Assembly: GCA_002785325.1 (NCBI GenBank)
Contig: PFMH01000068.1
Coordinates: forward strand, 1-7,313
Direction: 5' to 3'
DNA: 7,313 bases
Origin: a bacterium (Candidatus Howlettbacteria) CG_4_10_14_0_8_um_filter_40_9
GTDB lineage: Bacteria; Patescibacteriota; CPR2; UBA1875; GCA-2785325
Shown here: positions 1 to 5,410 of the stretch, piece after piece
How the letters are laid out: each line of letters starts with the position of its first letter
Numbering within the stretch: position 1 is the first letter of the stretch
Position numbers and translations under genes: made by a program
The notes under the pieces: generated by a model
What the model was told of the DNA's origin: nothing
What the model saw: only the letters and a program-made list of their open reading frames with translations
Database searches by the model: none

Positions 1-865
1 AGATCAAACTTCCTGTTTGAAACCTTGTTCCAGCGACAAGAGTCTGAGCCGAAGTACTATAGTTATTTTTCACTTTGATAGTACCGGTCGCTTTCGTCCC
101 CACGTCCTTCTTGCCGGTAGCATTGAACTTTTTAGAATCCTCTTTTGTAAAATCGATCTTTTCTCCCGCTATTATACCTTCCTCCAGATCGTCTTCTTTC
201 GCACTCCCGTCTACCGTGATGCTTGTTTTAAATTCCCTCTTGTCCGCCGAAACTAAGATGGTCGCATCAACTCTCGGCAGATAGAAATATCCAAATATCA
301 AAAGTCCGAGCACCCCCAAAGCAGCAAATAATCCGAAACCTTTCAGTGGAGAACCAACCTTAAACTTTTTACCGCCCTCTTTAGCGTCGTCCGCTTTGGG
401 TTTCAAATCATCTCCCTTTTCCTTTCCCCCCGCCTTTACAGTCCCTATCTCCTCGTCTTCCTTAACTTTGAGATCCTCCTCATCTTCGAGACTTTCTTTT
501 TTAAACATAACATCCTTCTCTTCTTCACCGCCTTCCTTTGGATCCTTCCTGTACTCGATTAAAACTTTTTCACCTTCCGTTTTCAATTCCTTTGGAGAAG
601 GTTCCTTTCTTGATTCCATATGATCGGAAGCGACTAGTCCTATCTGCTCCGCAAGATTTCTTCCTATTTTATTGGCGGTAATAACGGAAATATTTTTCCC
701 TGATTTTTCCGCCTCTCTCTTTATGAGTTTCAGATTTACGATGCTTTGCAGAAGTCCGGACTCTTTTGGAAATACCAGAGAAACCTCCTCTTCGGAAGCA
801 GTTTTTAGCTTATCGATAACGGAAGTTATCTCATCATCTACATCTAGGTAAATTTTCTTAATCAT
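1..865 (-). CDS. Membrane-anchored baseplate-J-like protein, N-terminal part (runs off left edge)
   Basis: An open frame from ATG at 865 runs 288 codons to the window edge without a stop. Residues 1-80 form an alpha/beta domain (starts MIKKIYLDVDDEI; continues VSLVFPKESGLLQSIVNLK and ITANKIGRNLAEQIGL). Residues 85-170 are a Lys/Glu/Asp/Gly-rich, probably disordered linker. Residues 176-196 are one hydrophobic span (GFGLFAALGVLGLLIFGYFY). After it come beta-rich segments ending in ATGTIKVKNNYS and LVAGTRF, resembling proteins annotated as baseplate J/gp47 family in CPR and Chloroflexi. That resemblance is from memory. Predicted topology is N-terminus inside, J-like domain outside. There is no phage context, so the J name describes only the fold. 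It lies 124 bases downstream of the FtsA/PilM-like gene on the same strand. No Shine-Dalgarno sequence is visible. Coding status is very likely; function is unknown. Confidence 0.85.
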   Translation of the reverse strand, partial: MIKKIYLDVDDEITSVIDKLKTASEEEVSLVFPKESGLLQSIVNLKLIKREAEKSGKNISVITANKIGRNLAEQIGLVASDHMESRKEPSPKELKTEGEKVLIEYRKDPKEGGEEEKDVMFKKESLEDEEDLKVKEDEEIGTVKAGGKEKGDDLKPKADDAKEGGKKFKVGSPLKGFGLFAALGVLGLLIFGYFYLPRVDATILVSADKREFKTSITVDGSAKEDDLEEGIIAGEKIDFTKEDSKKFNATGKKDVGTKATGTIKVKNNYSTSAQTLVAGTRFQTGSLI

Positions 866-874
866 TTATAAGCG

Positions 875-902
875 GTTAGTGATTAGTGGCTAGTGATTAG
901 CC
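875..902. repeat. Four tandem 7-bp repeats (GTTAGTG type)
   Basis: The plus strand reads GTTAGTG, ATTAGTG, GCTAGTG, ATTAGCC in perfect 7-bp register. The array begins exactly 9 bases upstream of the ATG at 865. Its last part (888-902) can also form a small hairpin, GGCTA-5-TAGCC. The same kind of array sits at 2264-2291. Confidence 0.8.
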
Positions 903-911
903 CTCTTGTAC

Positions 912-917
912 ATTATA
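912..917 (-). promoter_or_regulatory. Candidate -10 box for the J-like protein gene
   Basis: The minus strand reads TATAAT, a perfect -10 hexamer, about 47 bases upstream of the ATG at 865. No good -35 box is found 16-18 bases further upstream. A transcript starting near 905 would have a leader of about 40 bases containing the heptamer array. In an AT-rich region a lone perfect -10 can occur by chance. Confidence 0.4.
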
Positions 918-929
918 ACTTGTTTTTAT

Positions 930-985
930 TTCGTAGCATATTCGTAATATTTGTATGATTTGTACTTCCCATTCGTAGATACGTA
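930..985. repeat. Degenerate TTCGTA-type repeats in intergenic region
   Basis: TTCGTA occurs at 930-935, 941-946 and 972-977, with variants TTTGTA at 950-955 and 959-964 and ACGTA at 981-985. Spacing is irregular (about 9-13 bases). Such decayed, low-complexity intergenic repeats are, from memory, common in CPR genomes. Together with the heptamer array it accounts for most of the 124-base gap 866-989. No clear terminator for the upstream gene was found. Confidence 0.55.
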
Positions 986-989
986 GGAC

Positions 990-2261
990 CTATACGCTAA
1001 ATGTCTTTGCCACCTTTGTAAGTATCCCGTGGATCATATTGTCATCCTCATCCATCCCGATAACCAGATTGGCAAGACCCATCGGAGTCACATCCTGTTG
1101 ATCTTTCAGCGTATCGGTCTCGTCTTTTATGGTATGGATATCTTTTGGCTTTATAAACTTGATGCTCGGCTTTTTCGCAAACGGCAGGTTTTTATACCAA
1201 TCCTCATTTTCGAGAACTTCCTTTATCTCCGGCAGATGGCTTCCCCCTCCGCAAAGCATAATTCTAGATGGGAGTAAATCGACATCGGAAAATTCGGAAA
1301 GCGAAAGTTCAACTCCGGAAAGCCAGACTTTGGCATCGCTGATAAGGGCTTTTCTCACCACATCCTCGCTCTTTTTCACAAGACAGCCTTTGGAGTATGC
1401 TATTTTTACTTTTTCCGCCTCGGCGAAGGAAACGTTTAGAACTTGCGCCAATCTCTTGGTATAGCTTCTCCCCCCGATCGCAAACATCTTTGTTCCTTCC
1501 ACTCCACCGTTTCGAACCACTGCAATGTCGGAAGTGCCTCCTCCAATATCTATAAATATTGCACTAAACTCTTGCGACTCATCGATGCCGACGCTTTTTG
1601 CTACCGCGTATGGTTCTGCCGCCACACTTATAAGATCAAGGCCGAGATCGTCAGCGATGGTTTGGAGCGCTCCGAGGTGAACCATCGGCGCAAAGGCATT
1701 GAATATTCCTACGGTCACATCTTTCCCCTGAAATCCGACAGGGTTTGTGACTTTGTAACCGTCGATCTTGACGCCGGTTATCGAAGCATTGACAAGTTTC
1801 ACATCTATCTCTTGATACCCTGTCTCCCAAGCGAGCTGTTTTCGAGTATGATCAAAAGCTTTTTGCTGTATCTTTTTTACGATATTTTTCAGTTCCGGTA
1901 TATCTATCTGTGTCTTTGGACGAAGCCGTTCGTATCTCACTGTAGTTGTTGTCCCTTTGACAAGTTCTCCCGCGATCCCGACGATTACTTTCGTAGGACT
2001 GACGCCAGCCATATCTTCCGCCCGTTCCAATGCAACGAGACAGTTGTCGACTACTCCGGAGATATCAGTCACAGCTCCGCCGTTCATATCTCCTAGTTTC
2101 TGCCTCTGCCTCCCAGTACCGACAACCACTCCTCGTTCTCCGTTTCCCTCAGCGTTTTCTTCCACTCGAAAGATGAGCGCCTTCACAAACTCCGTCCCGA
2201 TGTCGAGAGCGACGTAGTGCTCTGCTTCAGGTTGTTTTTTAAATTTATCTAAAAATGACAT
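990..2261 (-). CDS. FtsA/PilM-like actin-fold ATPase
   Basis: This 423-residue protein has the actin/HSP70 ATPase motifs in order: phosphate-1 (ALDIGTEFVK, 18-27), phosphate-2 (FIDIGGGTSDI, 236-246) and adenosine motif (MLCGGGSHLPE, 335-345). Residues about 89-170 fit the inserted SHS2-type subdomain (1C) of FtsA and PilM. FtsA tethers FtsZ to the membrane; PilM is the cytoplasmic actin-like part of the type IV pilus assembly complex. The C-terminus, after an acidic stretch (403-408), is HGILTKVAKTFSV, which could be an amphipathic membrane-binding helix as in FtsA and favours FtsA over PilM. No pilN, pilO or ftsZ is in the window to decide. The next gene on this strand encodes a membrane-anchored J-like protein, possibly its partner. 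The ATG at 2261 has no Shine-Dalgarno sequence but has a heptamer array just upstream. Family assignment is firm; exact role is open. Confidence 0.9.
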   Translation of the reverse strand: MSFLDKFKKQPEAEHYVALDIGTEFVKALIFRVEENAEGNGERGVVVGTGRQRQKLGDMNGGAVTDISGVVDNCLVALERAEDMAGVSPTKVIVGIAGELVKGTTTTVRYERLRPKTQIDIPELKNIVKKIQQKAFDHTRKQLAWETGYQEIDVKLVNASITGVKIDGYKVTNPVGFQGKDVTVGIFNAFAPMVHLGALQTIADDLGLDLISVAAEPYAVAKSVGIDESQEFSAIFIDIGGGTSDIAVVRNGGVEGTKMFAIGGRSYTKRLAQVLNVSFAEAEKVKIAYSKGCLVKKSEDVVRKALISDAKVWLSGVELSLSEFSDVDLLPSRIMLCGGGSHLPEIKEVLENEDWYKNLPFAKKPSIKFIKPKDIHTIKDETDTLKDQQDVTPMGLANLVIGMDEDDNMIHGILTKVAKTFSV

Positions 2262-2263
2262 AT

Positions 2264-2291
2264 GTTAGGTGTTAGTGATTAGGGCTTAGGG
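2264..2291. repeat. Four tandem 7-bp repeats (NTTAGNN type)
   Basis: The plus strand reads GTTAGGT, GTTAGTG, ATTAGGG, CTTAGGG in perfect 7-bp register. It starts two bases upstream of the FtsA/PilM-like start codon. The 12-mer GTTAGTGATTAG (2271-2282) also occurs at 875-886, each time exactly 9 bases from the ATG. Confidence 0.8.
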
Positions 2292-2323
2292 TAGATAGAC
2301 GATGAGAGATAAATAGCTTTTCT

Positions 2324-2339
2324 CCTATGACCTATGACC
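2324..2339. repeat. Two tandem copies of CCTATGA
   Basis: CCTATGA at 2324-2330 is repeated at 2331-2337 and followed by CC. The unit is again 7 bp. It lies in the predicted untranslated leader of the FtsA/PilM-like gene. Confidence 0.6.
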
Positions 2340-2353
2340 CAAGTACCTAACCT

Positions 2354-2382
2354 ATTTTAGTTCATTTCCCCTCTCAAGACAA
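2354..2382 (-). promoter_or_regulatory. Promoter for the FtsA/PilM-like gene
   Basis: On the minus strand TTGTCT (2377-2382, 4 of 6 consensus) is followed after exactly 17 bases by TAAAAT (2354-2359, 5 of 6). Transcription would start near 2347, giving a leader of about 85 bases that contains the CCTATGA and NTTAGNN repeats. The promoter overlaps the region used by the divergent PAP2 promoter. Confidence 0.55.
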
Positions 2383-2388
2383 ATCGAG

Positions 2389-2394
2389 TAATAT
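2389..2394 (+). promoter_or_regulatory. -10 box giving a leaderless PAP2 transcript
   Basis: TAATAT (2389-2394) is followed by six bases and then the ATG at 2401, so transcription would start at or next to the start codon. The matching -35 position (about 2366-2371) reads TTCCCC and is weak. The absence of any Shine-Dalgarno sequence fits a leaderless start. Confidence 0.5.
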
Positions 2395-2400
2395 AGAGTC

Positions 2401-2982
2401 ATGCAAATACTTTCATTAATTCTTTTTTACACATTTACCGTCGGCGGCTACTTTTATTTTAGCCGCCAACCCACCGATATACATTTTTTAACTTCTTTAG
2501 ATAGATATGTCCCAACGATCCCAATATTTATCATCCCGTATCTATTTGCAACCGTGACCTTTATCGCAATCCCAATATTTCTATATATCAAACTCGATTT
2601 CAGTAAAACCAAGATCTACCTTTTGGCTCAAACTATAGCCAGCCTGATAAGCTACATTATTTTTTATACCTTTCCGACATCAGTCATCAGAGAACTAATA
2701 AATGGGGATGGAGTTTTCGATAATGCGCTACGATGGCTCCATACCGCCGATCGTGCTTCAGCCGCCTTCCCGTCTGGGCATGTGTTTCAATCTATAATAA
2801 TCGGGTACTTTTTATGGAAATATTTCCCAAAATCCAAACCGTATATTTTGATAATCCTCCCGCTTATAATAGTTTCAACGGTTTTCTTAAAGCAGCATTA
2901 TATCCCTGATATCTTCGGCGGAATCGCGGTAGCAATAATTGCAATATTTATCAGTAGGAATTTTATTCAAGTACAGCTTTAA
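2401..2982 (+). CDS. PAP2-superfamily membrane phosphatase or phosphotransferase
   Basis: This 193-residue, very hydrophobic protein has about six membrane spans (roughly 3-20, 40-62, 72-91, 129-142, 148-163, 171-185). The PAP2 active-site motifs are visible: FPSGH (123-127) for motif 2, and STVFLKQHYIPD (159-170) for motif 3, with His166 as the expected nucleophile and Asp170 its partner. Motif 1 is only suggested by Arg97 in FPTSVIRE. The RYVPTIPIFIIPY stretch (35-47) resembles the inositolphosphotransferase-like PAP2 subgroup. Members dephosphorylate or transfer lipid phosphate groups, such as phosphatidic acid or undecaprenyl diphosphate; the substrate here cannot be told. It is the only clear plus-strand gene. 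Its stop lies inside the end of alaS, a 20-base convergent overlap. The ATG at 2401 is supported by the -10 box six bases upstream. Confidence 0.88.
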   Translation: MQILSLILFYTFTVGGYFYFSRQPTDIHFLTSLDRYVPTIPIFIIPYLFATVTFIAIPIFLYIKLDFSKTKIYLLAQTIASLISYIIFYTFPTSVIRELINGDGVFDNALRWLHTADRASAAFPSGHVFQSIIIGYFLWKYFPKSKPYILIILPLIIVSTVFLKQHYIPDIFGGIAVAIIAIFISRNFIQVQL

Positions 2983-4867
2983 TCCGTCGCACTCCGGCCG
3001 AGCTCGACTCTTCTTTTTTGATCTTGAAATGTCCTAGTTCTTTTGTATTTTTCACATGCGGTCCACCGCAGATCTCTTTTGAAAAATCTCCGATGCTATA
3101 GACCTTAACCTTTTCTCCATACTTTGAGTCAAATATTCCGATCGCTCCAGACTTCTTTGCTTCATCTAAAGGCATTTCTTCGTACACCACATCCAATCCT
3201 TTTTCGATCTCGCTATTTACAATATTTTCAACTTCCGAGATTTCCTCTGGTGTCAGCTTTTCCGGATGAGAAAAGTCAAACCTCGCCCTTTCAGCAGTTA
3301 TATTTGAGCCTGCCTGCTTCACGTGATCACCAAGAACCATTTTCAGAGCTTGATGCAAAAGATGTGAAGCTGTATGATATTTCGTTTCCATCTCCCCTCC
3401 AGAAGCAAGACCGCCTTTGAATTTTTTCTCTGCTCCCTCTCGTGAAAGTTTTTGGTGTTTTTCAAATTCTTTTTCAAATCCTTTCCTGTCTACTTTTACA
3501 TTTTTTTCTTGAGCAAGTTCTTCAGTCATCTCCAACGGAAAACCATACGTTTGAAAGAGATCAAAAGCATCTTCCCCAGTAATAGCTAAATTATTTAACG
3601 CATTTTGAGACATTATTCTAATATTCTCATCCTCTTTTTCCTCCACTGTTGAAAGCACTCTCTTCCCTTCCGAATATTTATAAAGTTCTTCCCAAGAATC
3701 TTCATTAACAAAGAATTGCTTATCATTTTCTTTTCCTTCCATAAAGTAAAGAGACGAGAAATATGGAGAATTGATTGCATATTCCAATCCTTTTTTAATA
3801 GGATCAATATAATACAGAAGATCCTCTGCTTTATTCATTCCTCCCTTTAGGGTCTTTTCAAATTTGCTTTCTTCTTTCTCCAATTCTGCTAAAATACTTT
3901 TTTTATTTTTCAAAAGTTCCGGATAGTCACTTCCAAACTTATCAATCACTACTTCCGCTATTTTTGAACAAAAATTGTCTTCAATCTTCAGGATTCGTCC
4001 GTGGCGTATGGCACGTCTTATCAATCTCCTAGTGATATATCCCTTATCAAGATTTGAGGACAACACTCCATCAGCCAAAAGAAATGTAGCTGTACGAAGG
4101 TGATCCGCTATCACTCTTTCCGAATGCCGATCTCTGACCTTTGCTAAGGGTGCCACCCTTAGCAATATCTCCTTAAAAATATCAGTTTCATAAACGCTTT
4201 TTTTACCATTTATCACTGCTAATACTCTCTCCAAGCCAGCACCAGTGTCTATCCCTTTTGATTCCAGTGGTAAATATTTTCCATCATTAGTTCGATAATA
4301 TTCATTGAAGACCAGATTCCAAACTTCCACGCCATCCACATATATCTCAACCGACGGACCGCATGGCCCCTCATCACCCGTTGGTCCCCAAAAGTTATCC
4401 TCCTTGCCCATAGGTTTTATCTTCCCACCAGGAACGCCCAAAGACTTTAAAATTTTCAATGAATCCGTATCAGCCGGAGTTTCTTTGTCACCTGAAAAAT
4501 AAGTAAAACTAATGCGTTCAAACGCAATTCCAAGTTCGTCCCTGACAAATTCAATCCCCCATTTGATAGTATCTTCTTTAAAGTAGTCGTTAAAAGAAAA
4601 ATTACCCAGCATTTCAAAGAATGAAAAATGGGTATCATCGCCAACCTCGTCTATATCGTCGACACGCACACATTTTTGGACAGTTGCCACACGAGAGTAT
4701 GCCGGCTTTTCAAATCCCGCAAACCATTTCTTAAACTGCTGCATACCAGCCGTTGTTAAAAGAACCGACGGGTCATTCTCGGGTATAAGTGAAGAAGACG
4801 GTAAAACCTTATGCCCTTTTTCTTCAAAAAACTTTAGAAATTTTTCTCTTAGTTCTTCTGATTTCAT
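2963..4867 (-). CDS. alaS: Alanyl-tRNA synthetase, short form lacking the C-terminal C-Ala domain
   Basis: AlaS attaches alanine to tRNA-Ala and clears mischarged Ser or Gly. The 634 residues contain class II motif 1 (HKVLPSSSLIP to AGMQQFKKWF, 19-49), motif 2 (Arg68 through THFSFFEMLGNFSFNDYF, 79-96) and motif 3 (GIDTGAGLERV, 205-215). The tRNA-recognition helices follow (ADHLRTATF, YITRRLIRRAIRHGR, 254-291). The editing domain has its metal ligands HTASH (His498, His502) and CGGPH (Cys600, His604). The protein ends right after SSSAGVRRIKAVLE, where the family normally (about 870 residues) continues into the DHHA1/C-Ala domain; this is a normal stop, with no frameshift signs. Two other oddities are an extra segment at about 351-426 and a perfect palindrome in the loop at about residues 235-243. 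Start: ATG at 4867, placed precisely by a strong promoter for leaderless transcription. Confidence 0.96.
   Translation of the reverse strand: MKSEELREKFLKFFEEKGHKVLPSSSLIPENDPSVLLTTAGMQQFKKWFAGFEKPAYSRVATVQKCVRVDDIDEVGDDTHFSFFEMLGNFSFNDYFKEDTIKWGIEFVRDELGIAFERISFTYFSGDKETPADTDSLKILKSLGVPGGKIKPMGKEDNFWGPTGDEGPCGPSVEIYVDGVEVWNLVFNEYYRTNDGKYLPLESKGIDTGAGLERVLAVINGKKSVYETDIFKEILLRVAPLAKVRDRHSERVIADHLRTATFLLADGVLSSNLDKGYITRRLIRRAIRHGRILKIEDNFCSKIAEVVIDKFGSDYPELLKNKKSILAELEKEESKFEKTLKGGMNKAEDLLYYIDPIKKGLEYAINSPYFSSLYFMEGKENDKQFFVNEDSWEELYKYSEGKRVLSTVEEKEDENIRIMSQNALNNLAITGEDAFDLFQTYGFPLEMTEELAQEKNVKVDRKGFEKEFEKHQKLSREGAEKKFKGGLASGGEMETKYHTASHLLHQALKMVLGDHVKQAGSNITAERARFDFSHPEKLTPEEISEVENIVNSEIEKGLDVVYEEMPLDEAKKSGAIGIFDSKYGEKVKVYSIGDFSKEICGGPHVKNTKELGHFKIKKEESSSAGVRRIKAVLE
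4141..4165. repeat. Perfect 11-bp palindrome (REP-like) inside alaS
   Basis: TTGCTAAGGGT (4141-4151), a 3-base loop GCC, and the exact reverse complement ACCCTTAGCAA (4155-4165). It is read through in frame as part of ILLRVAPLAKVRD in a length-variable loop between motif 3 and the ADHLR helix. A perfect stem like this is unusual in coding sequence and suggests a captured dispersed palindromic repeat. Confidence 0.75.
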
Positions 4868-4873
4868 ATCTAA

Positions 4874-4902
4874 ATCTTAGCGTAAAAAACATTTTTTTTC
4901 AA
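4874..4902 (-). promoter_or_regulatory. Leaderless promoter of alaS
   Basis: On the minus strand TTGAAA (4897-4902, 5 of 6) is followed after exactly 17 bases by TAAGAT (4874-4879, 4 of 6). Six bases later comes the ATG at 4867, so the predicted transcription start coincides with the A of the start codon. No Shine-Dalgarno sequence is present. Confidence 0.75.
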
Positions 4903-4903
4903 C

Positions 4904-4970
4904 GGAAAAAGGGGCGCTGAAAAAGCCGTGGATGGCGAAAAAATCGCCTATGGCTTTTGCACCCCTTTCC
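4904..4970 (-). terminator. Long three-tier hairpin, probable terminator of the 108-residue gene
   Basis: Three nested stems are visible: AAAGGGG/CCCCTTT (4908-4914 with 4962-4968), AAAAGCC/GGCTTTT (4921-4927 with 4952-4958) and GGCGA/TCGCC (4934-4938 with 4944-4948) closing an A5 loop. Outer GG/CC pairs (4904-4905 with 4969-4970) extend it across an AA bulge. On the minus strand the right arm ends in CCCCTTTTT, as in an intrinsic terminator. It lies directly between the 108-residue gene (stop at 4983) and the alaS promoter. Some terminal Ts pair with the left arm, so an imported palindromic element is also possible. Confidence 0.6.
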
Positions 4971-4982
4971 TCTTTGCGCTAA

Positions 4983-5309
4983 TTAGCATTTTACCCCATC
5001 CTCTGCATCGTTTTTTATCGCATTCAAAGCGTCTTCGTCAATAGCATCTACTATATCGGTGGCTTTCTTGACTATTGACTCAAAGACACTGTTGGGGAGA
5101 CCGTATTCTAGCTTCCCGTCTTCCCAAACCTTCATCGCCCTCTTAGCAATCAAGTCCGCATTATGATGATCTTGAAGCTTAAACGCGGCCCTGAAGGCGA
5201 TGATGAGTGTTGCCAGCTTATCAATGGGCAAAGCTACATCTTGGGGATATCCTTCTTTCAATTGATCGATAAACCCCCAATAGGTTTTTAAAGCTCCTGT
5301 TCGTTTCAT
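4983..5309 (-). CDS. Small protein of unknown function (108 aa), strongly signalled
   Basis: No family was recognised. The protein starts MKRTGALKTYWGFIDQ and looks soluble and mostly alpha-helical: hydrophobic residues recur at helical spacing (LATLIIAFRAAFKL, about 35-48; VFESIVKKATDIVDAI, about 75-90), followed by an acidic tail ending in GVKC. There is no signal peptide, membrane span or metal-binding cluster beyond the single terminal Cys. The start is ATG at 5309, because an 11-base Shine-Dalgarno match ends only a few bases upstream; an in-frame GTG at 5318 lies inside that sequence and cannot be the start. It has its own consensus promoter just after mnmA and a hairpin terminator behind it, so it is probably a monocistronic, highly expressed gene. 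Signals and clean framing make it real; function cannot be stated. Confidence 0.85.
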   Translation of the reverse strand: MKRTGALKTYWGFIDQLKEGYPQDVALPIDKLATLIIAFRAAFKLQDHHNADLIAKRAMKVWEDGKLEYGLPNSVFESIVKKATDIVDAIDEDALNAIKNDAEDGVKC

Positions 5310-5312
5310 CCC

Positions 5313-5323
5313 GATCACCTCCT
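5313..5323 (-). promoter_or_regulatory. Extended Shine-Dalgarno sequence that fixes the start at 5309
   Basis: The minus strand reads AGGAGGTGATC, an 11-base uninterrupted match to the complement of the 16S rRNA 3' end. The AGGAGG core (5318-5323) is 8 bases from the ATG. It is the only strong ribosome binding site in the window. Confidence 0.9.
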
Positions 5324-5372
5324 AAGCAATCGTGGTAGTAGGCAGGGCGGTGCATAGCACATGAGGACGAAT

Positions 5373-5402
5373 ATTATCGCAAATGTAAATATACCTTGTC
5401 AA
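5373..5402 (-). promoter_or_regulatory. Consensus promoter of the 108-residue gene
   Basis: A perfect -35 box TTGACA (5397-5402) is followed after 18 bases by GATAAT (5373-5378, 5 of 6 consensus). Transcription would start near 5366, giving a leader of about 57 bases ending in the strong Shine-Dalgarno sequence. The -35 box begins 9 bases after the mnmA stop codon. Confidence 0.8.
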
Positions 5403-5410
5403 GCATTATT

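Noticed and set aside
1..865. Phage tail gene or prophage, because of the baseplate-J-like C-terminal region
   Set aside because: The protein has a membrane anchor and a cytoplasmic domain, its neighbours are cellular genes, and no other phage gene is present.
875..902. Short CRISPR array
   Set aside because: The units are 7 bp in direct tandem without spacers and there are no cas genes.
1443..2096. 217-codon plus-strand open frame opposite the FtsA/PilM-like gene
   Set aside because: The minus-strand gene has all actin-family motifs. The plus-strand frame has no recognisable domain and no ribosome site, and is rich in Cys, His and Tyr as antisense frames often are.
4868..4982. T-box or other amino-acid-responsive leader controlling alaS
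   Set aside because: The alaS promoter lies between the hairpin and the start codon and gives no leader, and no T-box core sequence is seen. A hairpin in read-through RNA from upstream remains possible but is better explained as a terminator.
5310..5318. GTG at 5318 as start of the 108-residue gene (111 residues)
   Set aside because: This GTG lies within the Shine-Dalgarno sequence itself. The ATG at 5309 has ideal spacing.
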